Below, piece by piece: positions 7,292-12,521 of a DNA stretch of 12,521 nucleotides; the first letter of the stretch is position 1, and every line of letters starts with the position of its first letter. The position numbers and the translations under genes were made by a program. Under the pieces are notes generated by a model, which made no database searches, was not told the DNA's origin, and saw only the letters and a program-made list of their open reading frames with translations. This DNA is from CAZTZL01 sp964617625 (GTDB lineage: Bacteria > Zhuqueibacterota > QNDG01 > DSAB01), in contig CAZTZL010000085.1 in the NCBI GenBank assembly GCA_964617625.1, positions 1 through 12,521 on the forward strand, read 5' to 3'.

Positions 7292-9124
7292 TTATCCTCT
7301 AAAGGACAGATAGATCACGACAATAATCGCCACAAGCAGCACCGAAGTAATGACATCCATCATGTTCCAGCTGGAACGGGATTTTTTCTTGTCTTCCGAA
7401 GTCACTGTACCGTATGTCAGCCCGCTGATATGATCGTACTTCGGAACCGTAGTGAGATGGCTGACAACTACCATTACGACGACGCAAACCACAAAGATGA
7501 TGATGCTGAAATATTGAAAATAGATGTGATTCACAATCCAGAAAAAGGAACCTTTGGCATAACTGAAATCATGCATGAGTTTAACAGGTGTATCAATAAT
7601 CAAACGAAAGAGGCCGAGAATAAAACCCACTACCATTGCTGACAAACAACCTTTGGCGTTCAACCGTTTGTTGAACACACCCATAAAGAATACCACAAAG
7701 ATCGGAGGCGCCAGATAGGCCTGTACTCCCTGCAGATAATCGTATAATCCTTTACCTCCCTTAATCACGGGAATCCACGCAAGACCGATCAGCACCATCA
7801 CGGCCGTGGCAACACGTCCGATCCAGACCAGTTGATGCTGTGTTGCTTTGGGTTTAAATCTGGAATAAAAATCCATCGTAAAAAGTGTAGATGATGCGTT
7901 AAAGACTCCGGCCAGCGAACTCATCAGAGCTGCTAATAAACCGGCTACCACAATACCACGGATTCCGGTGGGTAATATCGATGAAACCAGTAAAGGAAAC
8001 GCTTTCTGTGCCTCGTCACGAATTAATACCCCCTGACTACTGAATAACGTATTTTTAATGACCGCGACTTTTTCAACCACCTCCGGAGATAAATTATTGC
8101 TCGCAGCCAGAGCAAAACAAATCATGCCCGGGATGATAAAGATAAACACCGGCAGGAGTTTTAAAAATGAAGCCCAAATAGAACCGCGCCTTGCCTGCTG
8201 CTCATTCCGGGCACCCAGAGCACGTTGTACGATGTACTGATCCGTGCACCAGTACCAGAGACCAACAATCGGAGCGCAGAACAACATCCCAAGCCAGGGA
8301 TAATTGTCATTAAAATACCAAGCCTGCTTGACCACTTTCTCGACAGCCACTCCGTTGGCGCTTACCGTCTGTACAACCTGTTGTATCGGCGCCCAGGTCC
8401 CCTCGACACCAGCAGGAACAAGCGGTTTCCAGAGATTGAACATATCTGAACCTAACACAGTACGAAGCTCTGCCCAACCCCCCAGAGCTTTGAGACCAAA
8501 AATCGTCACCAGTACCGAACCCAGTATTAAGATCAGTGTTTGGATGGCTTCTGTATAAGCTACTGCACGCAGACCGCCGATCACTGTATAGATACCGGTA
8601 AGAATGATAACCAGGAATGATCCGATCCAGAAACTGTCCAATTGCAGCCCCATGAGATTGAGATGCAACTCAGGCAGAAGAACACTGAACACAATACCGC
8701 CCGCAAAAATGCCGACAGCGATCTTCGTTAGAATATATGCCACGAGCGATATGACAGAAAGCATTGTACGTGCCGCTGGAGAAAATCGTTTCTCAAGAAA
8801 TTCCGGCATGGTGAACACCTTGGACCGCATATAAAACGGCACCATAACCCAACCCAACACCAGAAGGCACCAGGCATGAAGCTCATAATGCGCCATAGCA
8901 ACCCCGTCTGTAGCACCCGAACCGGCCAGTCCAACCAGATGCTCTGAACCGATGTTTGAGGCAAAAATGGAAGCTCCGACGATAAACCATCCAAGATTTC
9001 GCCCCGCAAGAAAATAATCGTCCGCCGTGTCCTTGTTTTTCCGGATTACCCACATCGTGACACCTGCGAGAAGGAGAAAATACATGCAGATGACGATCCA
9101 GTCAACGATATGAAATGTCCCCAT
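7292..9124 (-). CDS. Sodium/sugar symporter, SGLT-like (SSS family)
   Basis: This 610-aa membrane protein has about 14 hydrophobic segments across its length and a TM segment at the extreme C terminus, like bacterial vSGLT and animal SGLTs. Family motifs are clear: WYWCTDQYIVQRALGAR (290-306), close to the SGLT signature; LMSSLAGVFNASSTLFTMDFY (400-420), whose serines match the Na2 site region; and YDYLQ...YLAPP (461-474), where Q465 matches the sugar-binding Gln. TM1 reads SNIGSEH at 56-62, with His where vSGLT has the sugar-contacting Gln, while the later Glu (E81) is kept. An excellent AAAGGAGGG site precedes the ATG. It lies between the regulator (44 bp upstream) and xylA (38 bp downstream). 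Xylose import driven by Na+ is inferred from the operon; glucose, galactose or another pentose cannot be excluded. Confidence 0.92.
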   Translation of the reverse strand: MGTFHIVDWIVICMYFLLLAGVTMWVIRKNKDTADDYFLAGRNLGWFIVGASIFASNIGSEHLVGLAGSGATDGVAMAHYELHAWCLLVLGWVMVPFYMRSKVFTMPEFLEKRFSPAARTMLSVISLVAYILTKIAVGIFAGGIVFSVLLPELHLNLMGLQLDSFWIGSFLVIILTGIYTVIGGLRAVAYTEAIQTLILILGSVLVTIFGLKALGGWAELRTVLGSDMFNLWKPLVPAGVEGTWAPIQQVVQTVSANGVAVEKVVKQAWYFNDNYPWLGMLFCAPIVGLWYWCTDQYIVQRALGARNEQQARRGSIWASFLKLLPVFIFIIPGMICFALAASNNLSPEVVEKVAVIKNTLFSSQGVLIRDEAQKAFPLLVSSILPTGIRGIVVAGLLAALMSSLAGVFNASSTLFTMDFYSRFKPKATQHQLVWIGRVATAVMVLIGLAWIPVIKGGKGLYDYLQGVQAYLAPPIFVVFFMGVFNKRLNAKGCLSAMVVGFILGLFRLIIDTPVKLMHDFSYAKGSFFWIVNHIYFQYFSIIIFVVCVVVMVVVSHLTTVPKYDHISGLTYGTVTSEDKKKSRSSWNMMDVITSVLLVAIIVVIYLSFRG

Positions 9125-9168
9125 TCTAATCCCTCCTTTTAATTATTATGAATGAGTAATTACGTTTT

Positions 9169-10206
9169 TTATCCTTCATAATAGTTCAGATTTTCTTTGG
9201 TCAAAATATCCATCGGCATAATCATTTTTTGTTCGACCGGTTCTTTAAGAATCACGTGCTTGTATAAAGAATAAATCGCTTGGTACCCCTGCATGGCAGG
9301 TCTTTGGCTTATTAAAAAATTGATCACACCATCGGCAAGATATCTGCGGTTCTGTTCGACGAGATCATAACCAATTAAGACTGTTGTTTCTGCTTTTCCC
9401 GTAGAAACCAGATACTCGGCCACCTGGTGTGTACACGCAGACGGAACAAACACACCTGCTATGATTGAATCGTTATTAAAGATTTTCTCGCTTAATTCAT
9501 AGAACACATTTGAACTTTGCTGCCGGTCCGCATCGAAGATATCAATTTGAAATTGGGCCGTATTACTGTAGGCTGAACAAAACCCGCGGATTCGATCTTC
9601 AATATGATAATCTTGCGGTAAAACACGGTACACGGCTATTCGGCCACGGCTTATCTGTAGCTGCATTAATTTCGCTGCAAGAATACCGCTTTGAAAAGAT
9701 TCCTGGCCGATATATGAAAGCGAATGGCTTTGTGGGATATACGAATCGATAAAAATATAAGGCAGTGTATCGGGTATTTGACAAATCATTCTCTCAGATG
9801 CCTTTGAAAGAACGGGAGCGACAACCAGTCCGTCGAGATTATTTTTATATTTCAGTACGTTTTCACAGGCTTTTTGGAATGAAAACTCGGAATATTTGTC
9901 ATATAAAAAATATTCTAAGTCCACATTGTACATTTTCAATTCACCAATCGCCTTCTTCACACCTTCGACCGGCAATTCCCAGTATTTTCCATCCTGATAA
10001 CTTTCGGGAAATAAAACACCAAACCGGAATACTTTCTTTAGAGAAAGATTTCTGGCCATTACATTCGGACGATAATTCAATTCTTCTACAATGCGCCGGA
10101 CACGGCATTTTGTCTCATGAGAAACCCTGCCCCGTTCGTGCAGCACACGGTCTACCGTACCAATCGAAACACTGGCACGTCGTGCAATTTCCTGAAGTGT
10201 AACCAT
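9169..10206 (-). CDS. LacI-family transcriptional regulator of the xyl operon
   Basis: The 345-aa protein starts with a LacI-type helix-turn-helix, TLQEIARRASVSIGTVDRVL (3-22), followed by the hinge region YRPNVMARNLSLKK (45-58) with the conserved A-R-x-L whose Leu wedges into a central CpG of the operator. The rest (about 60-345) is a periplasmic-binding-protein-like sugar-sensing and dimerisation domain. It probably represses the operon until xylose or a related sugar binds; this is inferred from position, as the effector cannot be read from the sequence. It is the first gene of the operon and no terminator separates it from the symporter. Unlike its neighbours it lacks a clear Shine-Dalgarno site (AAAATAAAAGATT before ATG), suggesting low translation. 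A CpG-centred palindrome 20 bp upstream suggests self-regulation. Confidence 0.93.
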   Translation of the reverse strand: MVTLQEIARRASVSIGTVDRVLHERGRVSHETKCRVRRIVEELNYRPNVMARNLSLKKVFRFGVLFPESYQDGKYWELPVEGVKKAIGELKMYNVDLEYFLYDKYSEFSFQKACENVLKYKNNLDGLVVAPVLSKASERMICQIPDTLPYIFIDSYIPQSHSLSYIGQESFQSGILAAKLMQLQISRGRIAVYRVLPQDYHIEDRIRGFCSAYSNTAQFQIDIFDADRQQSSNVFYELSEKIFNNDSIIAGVFVPSACTHQVAEYLVSTGKAETTVLIGYDLVEQNRRYLADGVINFLISQRPAMQGYQAIYSLYKHVILKEPVEQKMIMPMDILTKENLNYYEG

Positions 10207-10225
10207 AATCTTTTATTTTACAATA

Positions 10226-10241
10226 GCGTGAACGATAACGC
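10226..10241. promoter_or_regulatory. Candidate LacI-family operator
   Basis: GCGTGAACGATAACGC is a 16-bp imperfect palindrome (12 of 16 positions symmetric) with CG at its exact centre, the usual form of LacI/PurR-family operators. It lies in the leader about 40 bp after the predicted start of transcription and 20 bp before the regulator's ATG, a position suited to a roadblock or self-repression. Binding is inferred; no second good copy was seen before the symporter, xylA or xylB genes. Confidence 0.55.
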
Positions 10242-10254
10242 AAACAGAGAAAAA

Positions 10255-10276
10255 AAATGAGCACACTTACTCATTT
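10255..10276. promoter_or_regulatory. Inverted repeat at the operon transcription start
   Basis: AAATGAG (10255-10261) and CTCATTT (10270-10276) form 7-bp perfect arms 8 bases apart. The repeat begins within a few bases of the predicted transcription start on the minus strand. It could be a second operator, perhaps for another regulator, or a 5' stem-loop in the mRNA. The centre is not CpG, so it is a poorer match to a LacI-family site than 10226-10241. Confidence 0.4.
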
Positions 10277-10285
10277 CGACCATAC

Positions 10286-10314
10286 ATTATAATCAAAGAG
10301 GAGAAAAAACGCAA
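10286..10314 (-). promoter_or_regulatory. Promoter of the xyl operon
   Basis: On the minus strand a perfect TATAAT (10291-10286) follows TTGCGT (10314-10309) with a 17-bp spacer, so a sigma-70-type promoter is likely. Transcription would start near 10279, about 73 bases before the regulator's ATG, giving a leader that contains both inverted repeats. It begins 31 bases after the gltX stop codon. No strong gltX terminator is seen in between, so some readthrough is possible. Confidence 0.75.
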
Positions 10315-10345
10315 GTTATTTTTTTGCAATAATTACAAATGATTT

Positions 10346-11797
10346 CTATCCTAAAGTAGTTAATTTGGATTTGATATAGCCGATCGCCTTTTGAATTCGC
10401 TTGATTACGGTTTCTTTCCCGAGTAAAACCATCATTTCAAACAAACCGGGGCTGGCCGTGTTTCCTGTTAATGCCAACCGGATCGGATGAATAACTTTTC
10501 CAGCACTTACATTTTTTTCTTCCGCCATTCCTCGTATGATTTTTTCCAGAGAGGTTTCATTCCAATCATTATCGGAACTCAAACGTGTCATCAATATTTC
10601 AAGAGATTCAATGACATCTTCTTCCTGCCAATATTTTTGCACTCCGCTCGGATCGTATTCGGAAGGATCCCTGAAAAAATAAAAACCGTTTGATACAAAT
10701 TCCCGCAGTGTTCGCACCCGGTCTTTCATTAAACATATAAATCGAATCACATAATCCGAATCCCATTGCACATCAACAGGTTCGATTGACCGAATTAATT
10801 CAATGACCAAGTCATATAGATCCTTTTCAGATTTGGATCGTATATAGACTCCGTTCATCCAAAGCAGTTTTTGTTCATCGAACACAGCTGATTTCTTATT
10901 GATCCCTTCGATAGAAAACCGCTCGATTAAATCGGCCAATGACAAGATTTCCTCATCTGTTTTCGAAGCCCATCCCAAAAGAACGATAAAATTAACAAGG
11001 GCATCAGCAAGATATCCATTTTTTTGATAGGCTTCCACCGAAGTCGCACCGTGCCGCTTGGACAACCGTTTCTTGTCCGGCCCCAGAATCAAAGGAACAT
11101 GGGCAAACTCAGGAACAGACCATCCCAAAGCCTGATACAACAAAATTTGTTTGGGTGTGTTGGAAAGATGATCATCCCCTCGAATCACATGGGTAATTCC
11201 CATGCCATGATCATCTGTGACCACCGCAACCTGATAAATTGGAGAACCGTCTGAACGCAGAATAATGAAATCTTCGATTTCAACATTTTTTACCGAGATC
11301 TTGCCGTATACCAGATCATTGAAAACGATTTCTCCCCCCGGGACATAAAACCGAATTGTAAACGATTCATTGCTATCCAATTTTTCCTGGACTTGTGTTT
11401 CGGATAATTTAAGACATGTACGGTCATATTTGGTGTTCCGGTTTTCTTTTTTTGCTTGCTCCCTTTTCACCTCAAGTTCCTCTTCCGTACAAAAACAGCG
11501 ATACGCTTTCCCTGATTTGAGAAGCTTTTCACAAATTTCACGATAAATTGAGATTCTGTTGGATTGATAAATGACTTCTCCATCCCAATCCAGACCCAGC
11601 CATTGAAGACTTCGAAGAATTGCCTTTGTTAATTCGGGATCAGATCTCGATACATCCGTATCTTCAATGCGCAGGAGAAATTGGCCTTGATAATGTCTGG
11701 CAAACAGGTAGTTAAACAACGCGGTTCTTGCACCGCCAATGTGTAGATATCCTGTCGGACTGGGTGCAAATCGAACTTTGATTTTTTGGGAATTCAT
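10346..11797 (-). CDS. gltX: Glutamyl-tRNA synthetase
   Basis: This cytoplasmic enzyme attaches glutamate to tRNA-Glu using ATP. At 483 aa it is a full-length class I synthetase. The N-terminal Rossmann fold starts RFAPSPTGYLHIGGARTA (9-26), where HIGG (19-22) is the HIGH motif. The KMSKR loop is KRLSKRHG (243-250). A zinc-binding insertion is suggested by C101, C103 and C128. The region after about residue 320 is the helical anticodon-binding part. IRGDDHLSNT (205-214) is a further family motif. No strong ribosome binding site precedes the ATG, but homology begins immediately after it. It follows the two tRNA-Ser genes on the same strand. Whether it also charges tRNA-Gln (the non-discriminating type) cannot be told by eye. 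Confidence 0.97.
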   Translation of the reverse strand: MNSQKIKVRFAPSPTGYLHIGGARTALFNYLFARHYQGQFLLRIEDTDVSRSDPELTKAILRSLQWLGLDWDGEVIYQSNRISIYREICEKLLKSGKAYRCFCTEEELEVKREQAKKENRNTKYDRTCLKLSETQVQEKLDSNESFTIRFYVPGGEIVFNDLVYGKISVKNVEIEDFIILRSDGSPIYQVAVVTDDHGMGITHVIRGDDHLSNTPKQILLYQALGWSVPEFAHVPLILGPDKKRLSKRHGATSVEAYQKNGYLADALVNFIVLLGWASKTDEEILSLADLIERFSIEGINKKSAVFDEQKLLWMNGVYIRSKSEKDLYDLVIELIRSIEPVDVQWDSDYVIRFICLMKDRVRTLREFVSNGFYFFRDPSEYDPSGVQKYWQEEDVIESLEILMTRLSSDNDWNETSLEKIIRGMAEEKNVSAGKVIHPIRLALTGNTASPGLFEMMVLLGKETVIKRIQKAIGYIKSKLTTLG

Positions 11798-11806
11798 CTT
11801 GTGATC

Positions 11807-11834
11807 GTATCAGAAATATTTGTGGAGTTGGCAA
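11807..11834 (-). promoter_or_regulatory. Possible gltX promoter
   Basis: On the minus strand TTGCCA (11834-11829) and TGATAC (11812-11807) are 16 bp apart. Transcription would start only a few bases before the gltX ATG, giving an almost leaderless mRNA, which fits the absence of a ribosome binding site. The -10 match is modest, and readthrough from the tRNA-Ser genes is an alternative. Confidence 0.3.
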
Positions 11835-11847
11835 CTTACTTTGTCCA

Positions 11848-11863
11848 TCCCGAAATATCGGGA
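11848..11863. repeat. Short palindrome in the gltX leader
   Basis: TCCCGA (11848-11853) and TCGGGA (11858-11863) form a 6-bp perfect stem with an AATA loop, between tRNA-Ser(GCU) and gltX. No T run directly follows on either strand, so it is not a standard terminator. GC-rich palindromes of this form often recur in spacers as small interspersed repeats; recurrence cannot be tested here. Confidence 0.4.
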
Positions 11864-11915
11864 CTACAGACAATAATTTTTTTGATTCACTCCTATAAGG
11901 GGTGATAATAAAAAG

Positions 11916-12003
11916 CGGAGAGGGAGGGATTCGAACCCTCGGTAGAGTTGCCCCTACGCAGGTTTAGCAAACCTGTGCCTTCAGCCAGCTCGGCCACCTC
12001 TCC
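11916..12003 (-). tRNA. tRNA-Ser (anticodon GCU)
   Basis: An 88-nt class II cloverleaf starts GGAGAGGTGGCCGAG on the minus strand. The 7-bp acceptor stem GGAGAGG/CCTCTCC is perfect. The anticodon stem CAGGT/ACCTG closes the loop TTGCTAA, giving GCU for AGC/AGU serine codons. The long variable arm has the stem GTAG/CTAC, and the T arm is GAGGG-TTCGAAT-CCCTC. The discriminator is G, and CCA is not encoded. A run of T follows the 3' end. It lies 43 bases after tRNA-Ser(UGA) and before gltX. Confidence 0.96.
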
Positions 12004-12046
12004 GAAAATTTGGCGAACCAATAATAATAAAATATTTTTTAATCCG

Positions 12047-12130
12047 CGGAGGGCGGGAGATTCGAACTCCCAAGGGCATAAGCCCGGCGGTTTTCAAGAC
12101 CGCTGCCTTACCAGTTAGGTCTAGCCCTCC
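12047..12130 (-). tRNA. tRNA-Ser (anticodon UGA), intact copy
   Basis: An 84-nt class II cloverleaf with acceptor stem GGAGGGC/GCCCTCC, anticodon stem GCGGT/ACCGC, loop CTTGAAA (anticodon UGA, reading UCA and other UCN serine codons), a long variable arm GGGC-TTAT-GCCC, and T arm GGGAG-TTCGAAT-CTCCC. The discriminator is G and CCA is not encoded. The D stem has an A11-G25 mismatch (sequential numbering), which is slightly unusual. Its first 10 bases overlap the 3' end of the GIY-YIG gene: T8-A9-G10 is that gene's stop codon. The first 33 bases are repeated, with one mismatch, at 12446-12478. No clear promoter lies directly in front, so it is probably cotranscribed with the GIY-YIG gene. Confidence 0.93.
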
Positions 12131-12372
12131 ATCTCCTCAAGTTTCTCTTTTAATACTCTCCTTCCTGCTCCACTCTTATAAAAACGCTCTCTTCCCCTCG
12201 CTTCCGTTTTTGTTAAAAAAGATTCGTAGTAAACGAGTATTAAAGGCCTTCTTCCTTTTGTGGATCTTACTTTTCCGCTGTTATGTGCCTTAATGCGTGT
12301 TTCTAAATCCCCACTGCTACCTATGTACAAGTTTCCGTCTTTGCGACTCTTTAATACATAGATATAAAACAT
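12121..12372 (-). CDS. Small GIY-YIG endonuclease inside a tRNA-Ser locus
   Basis: The 83-aa protein is a minimal single-domain GIY-YIG nuclease of the short, stand-alone (URI/UvrC-like, UPF0213-type) class. The YIY (3-5) and YIG (16-18) motifs are separated by 10 residues. The expected active-site residues are present: R26 and H30 in DLETRIKAH, and E62 in ARGRERF. The metal-dependent DNA-cutting fold is therefore complete, though the target is unknown. Only GAAG precedes the ATG as a weak ribosome site. The last codons ATG-GAG-GGC-TAG are the first ten bases of tRNA-Ser(UGA), so the gene ends in the tRNA. Upstream lies a broken 5' copy of the same tRNA. The layout suggests a homing-type nuclease that moves with its tRNA target; a housekeeping DNA repair role is the alternative. 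Confidence 0.88.
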   Translation of the reverse strand: MFYIYVLKSRKDGNLYIGSSGDLETRIKAHNSGKVRSTKGRRPLILVYYESFLTKTEARGRERFYKSGAGRRVLKEKLEEMEG

Positions 12373-12382
12373 ATAACTTCAA

Positions 12383-12478
12383 CCGGTGGTTTTTCCGCCA
12401 GAGGCGGATCAGCCCGCCTGCCTACGGCAGGCCTTCGGCTGGCACGACCGCTGCCTTACCAGTTATGTCTAGCCCTCC
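12383..12478 (-). pseudogene. Broken 5' copy of tRNA-Ser(UGA), split at the anticodon loop
   Basis: Bases 12478-12446 (minus strand) repeat tRNA-Ser(UGA) nucleotides 1-33 with a single change (C13 to A). At the start of the anticodon loop the match breaks into a 50-base GC-rich palindromic insert (12445-12396). A weaker match then resumes at 12395-12383, GAAAAACCACCGG against GAAAACCGCCGG of the intact tRNA. The rest of the variable arm, the T arm and the 3' acceptor strand are missing; the GIY-YIG reading frame starts 10 bases later. It cannot fold into a mature tRNA. The 33-base match is firm; the second, 13-base match is short and less certain. Confidence 0.75.
12394..12441. repeat. Pair of GC-rich palindromes within the tRNA-Ser remnant
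   Basis: TCCGCC (12394-12399) pairs with GGCGGA (12403-12408) across 3 bases. GCCTGCC (12416-12422) pairs with GGCAGGC (12426-12432) across 3 bases, and is nested inside CAGCC (12410-12414)/GGCTG (12437-12441). The block is far more GC-rich than its surroundings and resembles compact REP-like repeats. It interrupts the tRNA copy in the anticodon loop and lies just upstream of the GIY-YIG gene. Transcribed, it would form two tight hairpins in the leader of that gene. Confidence 0.7.
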
Positions 12479-12489
12479 AAAAGCTACCA

Positions 12490-12518
12490 AATATACAAAT
12501 TTCGATTTTAAAAATCAA
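12490..12518 (-). promoter_or_regulatory. Candidate tRNA-Ser(UGA) promoter, now before the broken copy
   Basis: On the minus strand TTGATT (12518-12513) and TATATT (12495-12490) have the ideal 17-bp spacing. Transcription would start about 5 bases before nucleotide 1 of the broken tRNA copy. This looks like the original promoter of the tRNA gene. It would now drive the remnant, the GIY-YIG gene, the intact tRNA-Ser(UGA) and possibly tRNA-Ser(GCU). Confidence 0.6.
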
Positions 12519-12521
12519 CTT

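Noticed and set aside
10315..10345. A terminator for gltX between its stop codon and the operon promoter
   Set aside because: Only a 4-bp GCAA/TTGC pairing ahead of a T run was found; the stem is too weak to call.
11888..11904. A hairpin CACTCC/GGGGTG as terminator after tRNA-Ser(GCU)
   Set aside because: The stem is 6 bp with a wobble and no T run follows on the minus strand.
12047..12130. tRNA-Sec
   Set aside because: The anticodon is UGA, not UCA, and the acceptor stem is the ordinary 7 bp; this is serine.
12383..12478. A functional tRNA with an intron in the anticodon loop
   Set aside because: The 3' half (T arm and acceptor 3' strand) is missing after the insert and the nuclease frame begins instead, so no mature tRNA can be made; the insert is also far too short for a self-splicing intron.

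Overview
The window looks like part of the chromosome of an anaerobic, sugar-fermenting bacterium. Pyruvate:ferredoxin oxidoreductase replaces any visible pyruvate dehydrogenase, and the next transcription unit is a complete xylose-use operon with a Na+-coupled transporter. Most genes have strong AGGAG-type ribosome binding sites. The combination (SGLT-like symporter, a LacI regulator with an IGTVDRVLHERG helix, AT-rich spacers carrying palindromic repeats) suggests a member of the FCB-like or candidate-phylum bacteria, but I cannot name a lineage from the sequence alone. Every confident gene is on the minus strand, so transcription runs from high to low coordinates.

Layout in order of transcription. 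(1) 12518-11916: a promoter, a broken 5' copy of tRNA-Ser(UGA) interrupted by GC-rich palindromes, an 83-aa GIY-YIG nuclease, an intact tRNA-Ser(UGA) and tRNA-Ser(GCU). (2) 11797-10346: gltX. (3) 10314-4212: a four-gene operon encoding a LacI-family regulator, an SGLT-type symporter, xylose isomerase (xylA) and xylulokinase (xylB), with a good promoter, a candidate operator and a final terminator. (4) 4262-3898: a spacer with a cluster of hairpin repeats. (5) 3897-373: the large PFOR gene with its own terminator. (6) 282-82: a promoter, tRNA-Gln(CUG) and tRNA-Arg(UCG), followed by a short heptanucleotide tandem repeat.

How the genes fit together: the symporter probably brings in xylose (or a similar sugar), XylA isomerises it to xylulose, and XylB phosphorylates that to xylulose 5-phosphate for the pentose phosphate route. 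The regulator is the first gene of the operon and has a CpG-centred palindrome in its own leader, so it probably controls itself and the whole operon. PFOR is a separate unit that turns the resulting pyruvate into acetyl-CoA and reduced ferredoxin.

The most unusual part is the tRNA-Ser locus at the right end. A tiny GIY-YIG gene sits between a duplicated 5' part of tRNA-Ser(UGA) and the complete tRNA. The gene's stop codon is the tRNA's own T8-A9-G10. The recognisable promoter lies in front of the broken copy, not directly in front of the intact one. This has the structure of a very small (about 348 bp) element that inserted into a tRNA gene and rebuilt it. I do not know of a description of it.
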